Origin: Anoplopoma fimbria
Lineage: Eukaryota > Chordata > Actinopteri > Perciformes > Anoplopomatidae
DNA length: 64,000 nt
Assembly: GCF_027596085.1 (NCBI RefSeq)
Contig: NC_072469.1
Location: forward strand, 21,252,781 to 21,316,780
Direction of reading: 5' to 3'
In this document: in pieces, positions 30,018 through 43,493 of the stretch
Layout of the letters: the number at the start of each line of letters is the position of its first letter
How positions within the stretch are numbered: the first letter of the stretch is position 1
Notes under the pieces: model-generated
What the model was told of the DNA's origin: nothing
Seen by the model: only the letters and a program-made list of their open reading frames with translations
Database searches by the model: none
Position numbers and translations under genes: made by a program

Positions 30018-33000
30018 TAACCTTCTGTCCCTGACACCTTTCCCACAATTCATCTCCCTGCAGCCACAAAGTATATGGTCTTAAGTATCAAACTTTAAAA
30101 AAGCAATAAAATGCCGCATTGGCCCTGTGGTGGGAATGCTGTTGGCACTAAACTGTTACATCTTCAGGCACAGAAGCACAGGCAGCAGCACTCGCACCTT
30201 TGTGTGATAAATCCTTACAGTCCCTCGGCTGCATTCCTGCCCTTCACCACCTATTGCCTTAAGTAAAAAAAGGGTAGAGGGGAAGACACTAAAATTACAA
30301 AGCTTAGGAAAGACTGAGATAGCAGGAAAAAGGAAAGGAAAAGAAGTAAAGATAAGAGTTGGGTTTACGGCCAGATGACAGCAAACTGATAACGGAATTT
30401 ACCATTTACTATCAACCTTTCCACATTAACACCATTACTGGTGCATTTCCTAAATGAATCAACCAATTTTCAAACCCATTCATGCAAAACGCCGATAACA
30501 TTAGGTGAGAAAGGCTGTCACATTAATCATTTCGTGGAACCACTGTCCTACTCACTGAGCCATTAAAAAAGGATTACAAGACCCTGATTACATTCAGGAG
30601 CGACTTCAAAGGCAAACCCTAATGAGTTAATACCCATTTGATATCCGACAGCATCACAATGAGTTAATCAGAGGTGTGAAACACGAAAGAAAGGCTTTCT
30701 AAGTGGTTCATTTACATTCTTTGAGCAGCAGCAACATCCTGGTCTCTGTTTCAAGTTGCCCTTTGATTAATACTATTAAGTTCAAACAGGTCTATTAATG
30801 AAGACTTTGATCATCTCTCTATCTGACATTTTATCAATGGTAGGTCCAATTAGTCCATATGAACATATTTATTGACACCTAAAACCTTTATTTAAAAATG
30901 GGTTTGCTAACATTCATAAATAAATAGCCCTCTTTAACAGGATTTGTTGCATCTTAAAATGACTTGTATGTTGCATGACACCAACTGGTTTAAGTTTCAT
31001 ACATGTTATGCTGTAACACTGCTCAGATCTCCCATCAGCTTTCCATTTTAATTTGATTGCACCACACACAAACAGCAGAAAGAATCTGAGGTTTTTTTTC
31101 CAAAGGGTGCTCCGAGTTATATTCCCCTCAGGTTCACATATGAGGATATTGGATTAAACTAAACAAAGCCTATTTTTACCAGGGACACGTGAAACTTTCC
31201 CCAGCTTGGACTGATGTTTGAAACAGGGGCAGTGTTGAGGGGAGAGAAAGGGCCTTAGGGGAAAAAAAGCTCAAATTAGATTAACTAAATTCACAAAGAC
31301 TGTCCCCAGCCCCTCCTGCATGGCTACACACATCCCAACCCACACCTCCAACCCCAGCCCCCATTCTCACGGCCGAGAGGTTTCCAAAGGGCCTTCAGGC
31401 GGGCCAGGGGCGACCAAATCCCTGTGCTCTTTACTGGATTAAAGATGGCTGCCCCACTGGGGGAGATGGGGCTGTTTGTTCATATGTTGAGCACATCTGT
31501 AAACATCATGAATCCATGCGGACAGAAAAGGTTATCAGGCTGAGTTTCTGTGAGGGAAAACATCTACGGCCTTTTACAGCGAGGGCCCACCAAGAAACCA
31601 AAACTTTTGAGTGATAGAAACTGGTCATCCACCTTGTGCCGACACACATCATCCATTTTGCCTGACCATTCTTAATCTCCATTTTTCCATTTTCACTTCC
31701 GCTTATGGACACAACAGCAACAAAAGCAAGGGTAGGGGGGAGGTCTATAAAATGGCCTCATCTTATGAATGACTGAATGAACTGCAGGGGGGCCAAGAGG
31801 TTCTCTAGTAACCTCCATTCACTCCTTCTCCCCATCCTTACTTTACAAAGAATTCACCAAGCCCATCACAGTGGTTATCTAACACAAAGATAGCTTTAAG
31901 GTGACCAGTTTTCTCTTACTTAGACCTCTCTGATTTGGTTCGCCAATGGCGTACGCAATATTGTCTCTTGTCCAGTATTTACTCTAAACTGGAAAGCTTC
32001 CTCACATCTCAAACTCACTTCCCCCATTTTCCTTCCAACTTTCCAACCATCAGTTGGGCCTGCAGGTGCAGGCAGAGGCCAGTGTTGGGGGGCTCCTCGG
32101 TTCACTAGCCCCATTCTCTATGCCTGAATGAGATACATAGGGGTGTCATAGCTGTGATCCTGCCTCTGTGCCAGTATAGAGCACCAGCACTGAAGCTGGG
32201 GGACACAGCCATGATGTGCAGGAAGGCAACACTAGGGGTGACATTGCCTTGATCTTCACAGCATTTTTAAGTGCCAAGCACATGGCTACTTCCACGCTAA
32301 CCTCCCTCTGTAATGCAGTGCTGTAGGCTTGTGTCAGATGACTGGGGGGTATCAAAGTATTGAAGGTGTCAGCTGCTTATGATCCGTTTAAGTCCGGGTG
32401 TAAGACACTGGAGAAACTACATACATCGACTACCAACTAATTAAGTGCAAACTCTGGGAGCAATTTTTATGGTCGCATAAGACAAAACTTTTTTTCCACA
32501 GCCAAGCCCAGTTTGTAAAGCAAGGTATTCCACTGTGTTGTTGTTCCTTAGTACTATTATTGCTGTGGTCCTGCTGGCTCCCAGGACTGCATTACACTTT
32601 AGGGGGTTGAATCAGTGTCATCTCAAGTTCATGCCAGAGGGGCACAGATGGGAATGACCGGGTTACAGCAGGAAAGCAGGAGAGGACACGCAATGTACAG
32701 GGTGAGAAATGAAAGGCAGGAGGCGGGAGGACAGAGGTGAGATAGGAATACTTTAGGGACAGAGGGGGGGGCAAGGCCAAAGGACAAATGGAGAGGGAAT
32801 GGAGGAGGAGGAGGAGGAAGAGGCGCTTATTTGGTTCAGTGACAACTGAACACACAGCACATGCATGTGAAGGGAGCTCTCCTCACGCCACGCTCCTGCT
32901 GTGCCATGCATGTGTCCTTTCACTACACGTATGTGAATTAACACAAATGAAAACCACACAGACATGCATGGCAGCATCTGTCACAATATACAATCTCACA

Positions 33001-34705
33001 ACAAAACCAATTGGTGAAACTTTAAAAATTATTTTGTACCCAGAGTAAATTAATACTTTCCATGGCAACATCTTTGCTGAGTTAATAGCATTAAGGCACT
33101 GTGTTAATTTCTTGAATTCAAGTTGAGGACTCAGGTTCTAGTGACATGTTTTTAACTAACTCGCTACAAAAAACACGTAGTAAGGGTTACTGCTGGTTTG
33201 GAGTTACCCTTATCTATTCACAATGATAGAGTTATCTGTGTGGACCTAAACATGCTTTGTGTATAACACGGTAAATTAATAGGCTTCTTTTTTTTTTTTA
33301 CCTTCAAAGGTTGCCAGACATTGCTACAATAAACATCATGGCTGACACCTCTTCTTCAAAAGCCACCATCAAGCAGCTAACAAGTAGTGCTGCAGACAAA
33401 GGGAATACACTAACACATAATGAAGTCATTAACAGTAACCTGAGATCAAGTGTTAGGTAATGATGATAGGATTTAGAGGTCTCTTAATAATGACATCCAC
33501 CAACATGCTTAAGTCAGATGCCAGATGTGCTGTCACCTCTCCAACAGATGTTTACATGATTGTCAACTATGGTCACCAACCAGTGAAAAGAGTGTAAAAG
33601 CCAGTTTTAGCTTACAATGGAAGATAATATTGCATTTTGATAACATAATCTAATTTTAAGGGGTCTTAAGTATTACTTTAAATGGCATTAGTTCAGAGCA
33701 ATTAACACACATTTATCTTTTACCTATGCATCATTGAAAGCAATCGTTTCCATAAGAAATACCTCTTTTACGTCACAATCACACATGTTGTTTTTTCAAC
33801 TTCACCAAACTTCAGTTGACTTAATTCTGCTGCTGATCATTTTGGGATCTGAAGATTATTAGTTTGATTTCCCAAAAATCAAAACGACAGGTTGTACCAT
33901 TGGTAATGACAAACAGGTGCAAATACTTGCTAACCTTCAAATATCTAGTTCAAGAGGAATGTGGCCCATATTGGATAACTCTTGGTGTGGAAAAAGGAAA
34001 GTGCATCCAGACTTCCAAATAACAACAACTGTCAGGACAGTCTATGATTCATTGGCTCTTACTAGCTGCCACAGGCATTTAAGAACACACATGCACCCTT
34101 ATTGATCAAGCCTTTAAACACTGCGTGGCAAATATGGGGCCCGATATTCCTTGATTCCATGGAAAGAGTCATCAAAAGTCCATCTTAGAAATATTTCAAA
34201 GCCATGTTGCGTGGAATACAGTAACTAAAATCCAAAATTCAATGATAGTTTAGTACAAATCCTCAAAGAATCTGATGGACCACCCAGGGAGTTTAAAGCA
34301 GGATTAGGACGTTCCAAGAACTGTCCCAACAAAAGTTGGGAAAAGACAGCGAGAGAAACCAGTCCTATCATCCCTCTGATCTGGTGAATCACAGGATGAC
34401 GGAAATGATTTGGGATAACCTTAAGGTTCAGTAAATGGGTAAATGGCTGGGAACCATAGCTGTAAGCCATGAAGATATGAGACAGATACAGCAGGGAGAT
34501 ACTGATCACTCTCCCTGGGTCCAAGGAAGAAGATGAAAGACATTCTGACAGCTAAGACAATGGTGGTCATGTAGCAACCAGGTTCAAAAAGCAAAGCCCC
34601 AGGGACCCTTTAAGATTGCAATACAACAGAATCCCACTTTTAAATTTGCTGCCTTTTGTCAGTCTTGTCAGACCAAAGCAGTACAAAATTTAATAATAAT
34701 AATTA

Positions 34706-34815
34706 AGCCTTTATTAGTCCCACAATGGGGAAATTACAATTCTCTGCATTTAACCCATCCCGGAGGAGCAGTGGGCTGCTAAGAAGCGCCTGGGGAGCAA
34801 CTTTTTGAGCACAAC
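34706..34815. repeat. teleost interspersed repeat fragment
   Basis: It reads TTTATTAGTCCCACAATGGG, then GGAAATTAC, TGCATTTAACCCATCC, GAGCAGTGGGC and GCGCCTGGGGAGCAACTTTT. This order of words is a very common fish dispersed repeat that I recognise from memory. I do not assign it to a named SINE or LINE family. The copy is degenerate and its downstream limit is approximate. Confidence 0.65.
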
Positions 34816-36803
34816 TGGGAACTTTAGTAGGATAACCAGCAGCACCTCTCATACTGGAACAGCAGCAGTGGCATAAAAATAGGTTGTTTTTGAATAGAGA
34901 ATTATTAAGACATCTTGATGGAGACACAAGATTCAAAAAATATAATACTGGTTTTCTACTTGGAACAAAATGTGAACTATGGTGTGGGTTGGGTAACCTT
35001 CGCCTCAGGAAGAAGTCTTTGTGCAAAATTCAACAATTGAAAATAATTTCAGCCATTGAATTATAGGCAATTTCCCCCCCAATTCAAATCCATCTATTTC
35101 TGGCCTTAAGACTACACATGCCAGGCGGCTGTGGCCTACTTTTGTTTTTTCAAAGACAGACGTCATTATTTGGTACATGATGGTCCTGGATTTTGTACAC
35201 AAACTTAAGTAAATTTACCTCAGAATGAAATATGGTTAAATCCAATCTGAATATGAACCCTTTTGCTGGAACTATCAATAAAACACGGATATATTTTAAT
35301 CTCAACAAAGAGTGTTTTTTTTACCACCAAAAAAATGTAGAAGGACTGAAGAAAAAATGAAATAGTGTTGACCCTGCAAGCACAGTTCCTCTGTAGCCAC
35401 AAATCATCAGTCTCCACACAACCAAACAATAGTGCATTCAACAAATAATAATTTCCCTTCATGAACACACAGACACAACTTGGTCTCTTGGGTAGCAGGA
35501 AAATCTGCTCCAACAGTATTTGTTTACACCGATATTCTCCGCAAAAAAACAGACAAACTCTTTGTTGCCCCCCTAGAGACATTGAGAGAAGGCAGTGATT
35601 GTTGTCATGAAGCCAGTGTCCAGCTCCTTCCCGTCTCTGAGCTTTTGGGAGTCTCATTCTCACCGAATGGTGCTCCGTTTCCGGAGGCCTGACTTGCTAA
35701 TCCTCTCAGGCGAGAAGGTGAAAGGCAGGAACAAGGAGAAGGGGGGAAAGCTGTATGTGGGAAGGAAGTCCTATGTACGCTACAACATTTAAAATGCCTG
35801 GCTGAAAATAATCCCATAAAGCATGCCGCCAGTAGCCTGTTGAGAGAGAGAATTAGGATTTTCGTAGGGCAGATAGGCCGTTCAATTATCCACTCGGAGG
35901 CCTTAACTGGCCGCGGGCCACGATGAGGATAGAATTTTCATTTGTCAGCAGAATGTGGCAAGAACAAGGGCGATCCGGTTAGAGCATAAAGAGCATGTTG
36001 ACATATACTGTAGTATCTTAATGATACTCTCAACAGCAAAAATAGCACCATCAAAACGCCTAATAATGAGGCACAAGAAATAAATTGGCATGCTAATAAA
36101 CATCCAATGCAGCCCTGGTGTCCACATGGAAAACTTGGGTACACGCACAAGTCTAATTAGAATACAAACTATGTTTTCTGTTCCGTGAGATGAAAACACA
36201 GGGATGTGGCTGCGGCTTTTAACAGGGTGTTTGTTGGGTTCCCGAGCGAGGGGAAGCACTGTGGCTCTGTGTGATTTGTGATTCGCACGCGGGTGGGAAG
36301 AGAGGCCTTTTAATCTGGGCCCTGGACTCCGCTTCCTCTCTCTGGGAGGAAAATCAGTAACATGAACGGCTCACCACTACACAACTGCACAACCACTGGG
36401 ATGTTTATGACCCACTGAAGGGCCACACAGCGCAAGAGATCATTTGTATGAGAATAGGTACAAGAGCAGTACCCTCCCCTTCTCTAAGCTCCCTTATTCA
36501 GCCTCTTTTTTTTTTTACACTTAGGCCCTCTGATCTCGCGCTTCCTTCTTTCCTTCATTTAAGATGTTACCATTTCCTCACGACCCTTCTCGGGTCTCTG
36601 GTCATGACCTCTGTTATTTAATAATGCAAAGAACAAGGCAGAGGAACAGTTTTCAAGAGAGAAAACCACAGGAGCCAGGTATCCAACAGGTGCAAATTCC
36701 AACGATGCCTGTGTGCGTTTGGACTCCATTGTGTCTCTATACACCTGAGCCAACTAGCACGCTGAAGGTGATGAGCAGCAGAGATGTCTGACAGCTGGAT
36801 CCC

Positions 36804-36805
<2 letters not shown>

Positions 36806-36877
<72 letters not shown>
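36806..36877. repeat. (TG)n microsatellite, 72 bp
   Basis: Pure TG run that switches directly into a GACG tetranucleotide run. Confidence 0.99.
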
Positions 36878-36878
<1 letters not shown>

Positions 36879-36899
36879 CGGACGGACGGACGGACGGAC
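36877..36899. repeat. (GACG)n short tandem repeat
   Basis: Five to six GACG units directly abutting the TG run, a compound microsatellite. Confidence 0.95.
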
Positions 36900-38749
36900 A
36901 GAGAGAAAGTTAAAAACCAGCAAATAACTTATTTTTTCAATTAATATAAAGCTTTAAAAGAGATCGCTGCCTTGATTTGAAAAATGTTCCGTGATAAAGG
37001 GAATATAAACAGACCCTCTTATCACCATGAATATTTAATTATACTATTTATGAATGTATAATTTGCTATGGCGTAATAGTATTAAACACACTCCCAGGCT
37101 CCCATTTCACGCTCATCCTTCACACTGTGGAGTCTGGAAACATGTAGCAGACAGCCCATCCCAGAGGAGGATTCAGAGTCGGGGGCTGTGTGGGTGGGTG
37201 CGCACTCATTTGAAGAAAACTCCCAATAATCCAATTAAGCACATCATTTCCTTTAGTACACAGGAACTGAATCAACTGTCAGAGAGCAGCCGAGTCAGAA
37301 AAAGTGAATAGCGAGAAAGAGTGGACAGTGAAAAAGGGTAAGAAAAGGTTTTTTTTCTGTGTACTGTTCAGCTGCTGCAGTGAACAGAATGCAAACAAAG
37401 CTTCAGAGAAAGGGGCTTTAGATCTCGGCAAACATGGCGGGGCCTCCCGTGCTCCACTTTGTCTGCTGTCCTGCTTGGCTGGCGCTCAGCTCTCTTGTCC
37501 AGGACCAGCCTTTAGCAGAGATCCCTTGACCGGGAGCCAAGCTGCCTTTCACAGTGTGTGAGTGTGTGCGCACGCGTGTTTGAATCTGCATGAGAAAAAG
37601 ATGGGGCTCCTTTACTGTTCTGTGTGCTGTTTTATAACTGGCCTCATATTCACACAAAAAAAACAATGAAAAGAGGGAAAGAAATAGGAGGGAAAATATC
37701 AAAGTTGGTGTTAATTAGCTACACTATGTATAAGAGTGATATCATGTATGTTGGTAAGGACATATATAACATAAATCCTACCTGAAAAACTACATCTCTG
37801 TTTTAAAGTAGATTTCCTTTTCTCTGAGATGACACTAATACGAAGTTGTTTCAGCGAATATACCCCTGCAAAGAGAGGAGAAAAACAGCACAGGAATTTA
37901 GAATATCCTCCTAGTAAGCGCTTATCTTCCCTCTTGAGGAATTGGAATCTCAGCCACAATGACAAGGCCAAAAAGAAGAAAATGGGCATCATCTTGTGAA
38001 TATATTTCTGTGTTTGTTTATAGATCTTTGAGCCAATTTGTTTAGATGCACATCTCTATGAGCATACGATTTCAATTTCTCTTTTAAAGTTGGTTTTAAA
38101 TGGCTATCAAGTTTTGGTTTTTCACAAAGGCAAACTAAAACATAACTTGAGATGAGGAGATAAATATAGAAACAACACTAATAAAGCCCCGTGTTTTCTC
38201 TTCTCTCCATCCCTCCTGTGTTGGCGAGAATGTTGATCTAATGAATTATACCAAGACCATCTGATAACGCCGCCGTATGCTCACTGAGTTATTGCGGGCA
38301 AAACTGGCACCACTTCAACTACTTTTATTAGATAATATTGAATATTACAATGAATGAAATATCTCCAGGACAGGAAGATAGGAAAGTGGGAACAAACAAA
38401 GGAAATATAGAAGAGAGGCAGCAAAGAAGGTATTAAAAAGAAAAGGAAAAAGTGTCTCAATGTGTGTAGCCCAGGCTTAAACTGTGAAAACGGGTGCGCA
38501 GCATTTCTTTTTCAAGCTCTCATATTCCAAAAAGAACCTCCTCTTAACTCCTCATTCTTCATTTCCTGTTCGTGTCCGGGTCCAGATGGCCAAAGGATCC
38601 AGAGAACATCCGTAACGGAATAACTGAAGACTTTCATGACTGAGCCGGTGCCGAGCAGGATGAAGTAAGTGGGAGGTAGAAGGATTTGTATCATAACGGT
38701 CCATGTCCAGCTTTTTTTTACCCATAAATCATCGGCTTTATTTTTGCAA

Positions 38750-38822
38750 GCGACCCAGTAGCTGATTGGTTAGAGTGCATTCCACAAGCAGCAAGTCTTC
38801 GGTCCAATTCACGGCAGGCCAG
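38750..38822 (+). pseudogene. tRNA-like relic, probably a SINE head
   Basis: GTAGCTGATTGGTTAGAGTG resembles a tRNA A box and D arm, and CGGTCCAATTC, 28 bases later, a degraded B box, followed by a T run (CTTTTTC). The stems do not pair well, so it is not a working tRNA gene. Word order resembles tRNA-derived fish repeats (GGTTAG...CACA.GCAAG...TTC). Confidence 0.35.
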
Positions 38823-41208
38823 ACCTTTTTCTAAATTTTGTGATTCTGTCTCTCTCCAAAAAAGGCTAAAAAGACATTTACTGGCATCCTAACCCAGAGG
38901 TGTGTTTGAATAGACATAGCACATATAGATATACTTGTATATCTCACTTACCTAATACAGGTTATTAATTCAACCCTCCTGCAGCTGAACTCTGTGAGGG
39001 TTCAATTTGAAATCCTAAAAAAAACTGGAAAAATAATGTCCCATTTTGTACAGTGATGAATGTGTTTAGCTTGGTGTCAGACATGCTGAAACCATACACG
39101 AAAGAAAGAAAGGGATAAAACATGTTGAAGGCTTTATGGACCCCTTGACACATATTGTACACCACTTGATGAAATCAAAAACTGTACGCTGACTGAATCC
39201 AAAACAGTCATAAATATTTGAGCCTTATAGCTTAGATAAACATGCTTTTGGCATGCAAAACATTACCGCTGTTAGGGACTTTTCTGCACTTGACTAATCC
39301 CATTCAGGTATGTTAAGAGGATGACAGATATAAAGACAAGTATTCTACTAAACTGATTAACAAATTACGATTAACATTTGTGTACCAGCAACAAAAAGGA
39401 AGCAGTAACAAAGTAAGTAGTCGTTCTCATATTCTACTTATATTACAGTCATAATTGCATGATCTTATTTTTCCCTTTTTATCATTCTAGATCCGTATTG
39501 CATTATGTGAAACCATGGTACGGTTGTCAGCCTTTCTGTTTCCCAAAGTGTCCATTTAATACGTTCTGCTGGGAATAGTTGTCATGGAAAGTGTGGATTA
39601 GGGAGGCGAAAGCATTTCCCAGCTCAAGTGTATAGCTCCAGGTAAAATGGGATCATAGATGGCCATAGAGATCAAAACTGATTATGCATTTCGCAAGCGG
39701 ATGTATAATCAAGCCATACGCTGCAAAACTTAGTGCTATATCAGGTTAAATCATTCCATTTTGCGAAGCCCGTCTTGAATCTCGTCTTGGAGAAGCAGTA
39801 ACTCAGTTCAGCCACAAGTATGTAGAGTCAAAAAGTTTGACAGAAATTGCCTATAAAATGTGCTCTGTGCACTTTCCACATCAAATCGAGTTTGCCATAT
39901 GAACCCCATGCTCTTGGCATCTCCTGTAATGTCATTAAACAATGGTGTTCCATGTCAAACAGCAAGTTGGTCCTCTCGCATCATCGGCCAAATAGAAATC
40001 ACAAGCTCAAGTTTTATATCCAAGTCAAAGAAAACTCGGCTGCTGGCACCACAAATGCAGAAATCTGGATCAGCAGGAAGTCAAGGGGCTTTCACTTCAA
40101 TGTCTTTGCTACCACAATTAAGACTTCATAAATATATTCCAGATTATAAAACACTTAAAATTGAGCCCTTTTGCACTGCATTTGACTGACAAGGCCACTA
40201 CACTCCACATTACTCACAGGAACACAGCAGGCAAACAGAGTGTTTGGCCGAGATGTGTGTGTGGTGCCAGCGTGCTGTACACAAGCCCAACTTTTGGAGT
40301 GAATTGTCAAGGGCATGTAAGTCCAAGCCATGAAACCCATCTGGAATGGAGCAGAAATGCCATTATTTAAAGCTATAAATAGAACAAATAAGGCCCACAA
40401 TCAGAGTGATAATCCCTCAACAATGTAGCGGCTTTGCGGCATTACTTAATGTTCCACAAGAAGACTGTGAGGAAACATCCTGATCCACCTAAGTATCATG
40501 TTGTTCCTCTCAAATAAACTGACCCTGAACACATCGTAATGCGGTGAGAGCGGTGGGGAGGGCACATGACCTTTGACCTTGGTTGAGGGAGTCAGAGAGG
40601 TGTGGGATTAGTAGTTTATGACACGATGTCATGGACTTTCACCAAATCCCCCTTAACTCAGCGAGTCCTCCTCAGTACAGAGTTCCAGAAATCTGCAGTC
40701 AGGTACATCACAATCTATCGTAGTGAAGATGGATGAGAGGGCAACGGTCAAGTCATTTCTCTTAAGGTGGATGGATGATTAAAGACTTCAATTTAACAGG
40801 TGGCTTTCATAATCTGCAAATGTTACAATCCATAGTGAAAATGCTCACTTTAATGTGTTTTACATGACACTCCACAAAAATCTGCTATTTTCATCTCTCC
40901 AGAAGTCCATTTCCTCTGTTAGGTCAGAAAAAATGTAAGGCCGAATGCCGAACGTGGCATCGCTACCGCCTCCCACATCCAGTCTGCAAACACAAATTCA
41001 TGGCAGCAGTCCCCTTTTTTTAAACTTGTGCATCTTAAGCTGATTCTCATTACCCAATAGCTATTCCCCCTGTGGCATTGTGTTTGCTCCTTCTTGCTTG
41101 ACATGGGGGAAATATATTAAAATGTATGAGCCTTTATCCTACCCTGTTCAAACAGAGCCAAGTTGTATTTGCCCAGATCACAATACAAAACACTGGAACG
41201 CGTACACA

Positions 41209-41247
41209 TGCATACACATGCATACACATGCACACACACATACATAC
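41209..41247. repeat. imperfect ACACATGCAT tandem repeat
   Basis: About four 10-base units, changing into ACACACAC and ACATACAT. Confidence 0.85.
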
Positions 41248-43415
41248 AAAGGGAAAGTCGCCCCTGCCATTGTTTATTAGAAGGAGGACCAAATATATGT
41301 GATGGTAGTGTCTGAGATGAAACAGCGTACAGGAGACCAAAAATGGCCGTTACATTAGTACATTTTTAGCAGCAGGAAAGAGACCAAGCCTCCAAACCAC
41401 AGAGACAACTATGTAAAATCCAACATTTAGTAAAAGTATCAGTCACAATTTTCTTTGCTAATGCTTTAAGCTCTCCCCCTTTTTCCTAAGAGTCACTTTA
41501 TTACAAACCCATCTCTCATTTCGCCTAGTGTAAGCCTCTACCTTTGGGTATTATAACACTGCTTGAGTTGTTTATAGAAGATATCGTAATAAAAACAACA
41601 CATCACCCTGATTTGATTTGTTCCCGTACCCCCCAACACGCAGTGAGGCCAAACTGGTCGGCAAAAACTTGGGCCTGAGGAAAAAATTTGCTATCTGCTA
41701 ACACGTTTAACTCCCTGAGGGAGGCAGACATGCTCAGACTTAATGCAAAACATATTGAAGTATTAGACCCCCACATCCTTGTAGTGTTAGCAAGAGAACA
41801 ACACAGCAGCAATCCTCACAAGTTCCCCTAATCCCCTCAAAAATGGGCCTCATCAATGGACAAAAAAAAGGCGAGAACTTTCTAGCCTAATGTTTGCAAA
41901 TGTGGTGCAGAGACTATCTGGAGCATTTTTTCGCCCGACATCAGCATCAGCTCTGGGCTCAGTCTTAAACACATACCAATCATTATTGGCAAGTTGGTTC
42001 TGGCCATCCATTGGATAGGAGGAGGTTATCAGATATCAGCCCCGAGCGTTTTGTTAACCAACCCCTACAGCAGTCCTTCGCTTCAAAATTATAGGTCTTG
42101 CTATAGACTTATCTATCGCATATCACAGATCCATACATCGTCAAAGCTGATAAGACTGATAGTTGCATTTGTAATGATAGAGGTACATGGCCTAATCAAG
42201 TGGTTGCAGGGGCCAATCCTTTTTTCATGTTGACTGCAGAGGCAGACAAATGTATCACTGTTAACACTATGGCTTACAAGAAATGATGAAGTAGAAACAT
42301 GAACACAGAAAGGTTTGGATAAATCCCAAACTGAAAATGGGTACATTGGGAATTTAAGAGCAAGGGATGAGAATCTTAATGTATTTTTCTTCAGCAGCAT
42401 AAAAAAATACATTTAAGAGACATTTTTGTAATCTAATCTAATGCTAATAAAACCTGTATCTCTATCACTAGCTGTAGTTTATTCACTGCACTAAATTCCA
42501 GCATTAAACTAAGGAGAAGGAGAATGCAGTAGTCATCATGAATAGGCCTACACGCCAGAGCACTTTTGTGTCATTCTTACTAAAAGAGTTTGAGATTTTA
42601 TGTATGGGATATAACAGTTAATGAGAAACTAACTCTAAAGTTACTTTCAAACATCAATCTGCCTAGCTAGCTTATGCGTTGTGTGCCTGTATCCCTGGGA
42701 GTAGAGAGGTCTGGAGGTGGAGGGAAGCTCAGGCTGAGCTCAGACTGCAAATAAATCAACCTCTACCCATATCCTCTTCTAACTCCTTCCCTTTCCTCCA
42801 AGACCTCCCAGTTTCCCTGGGCCCAGCAGGACCACAAGCAGCTGTATCAAAACAAAACTAAATCATCTCCACCACTGGTCTAGATAAACAACCTTTCCCA
42901 AAAACAACATTACAATATGCCAATCTATAGAACACACCAAAAAATGTCTTCTACAGAGCACTGGAAATGATACTGTTATTACATTAACATTCATTTACCC
43001 ACATTAAATCATTTAATGTTCATTGCTGCTTGTCAAAAGGTCTATAGCTGTAGTTTAGGATGAGAATAATATAATCATACTATCTCTCACAGGCTTAATA
43101 CTGTACTCAGACTTCAACAAGTTCACCTGAGTTGCAGCAAAATCTGATGCTTTATTTATTAATCTTAAAATCTGCTAAAATTCAATCAAAATGGTTCATA
43201 CATGGCTGAGAGAGATCTTTGTCAGATTTCCCTCTCAAGCGGGTAAAAATATGTTTTAGTTTTTCAAATTAGTTTTTTCAGTTTAGTATGTATCCAACTA
43301 GTTGCAACGGAAAGTCCAACAAACACAGTTTCGTAACAATATCTTATAAATCATGTCATTGAACAAACAGTGGTATGAGAGTCTGGTCTCAGTCTTGGGC
43401 ATGTGAGACGTGTGA

Positions 43416-43444
43416 CTCAGTGTGGAACACATTTCCACACTGAG
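43416..43444. repeat. perfect short inverted repeat (hairpin)
   Basis: Twelve-base arms CTCAGTGTGGAA and TTCCACACTGAG flank the five-base loop CACAT. Confidence 0.9.
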
Positions 43445-43452
43445 AAACACAC

Positions 43453-43492
<40 letters not shown>
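43453..43492. repeat. (TTG)n microsatellite, about 40 bp
   Basis: About 13 TTG units followed by a T run. On the other strand it gives an artefactual poly-Asn frame. Confidence 0.98.
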
Positions 43493-43493
<1 letters not shown>

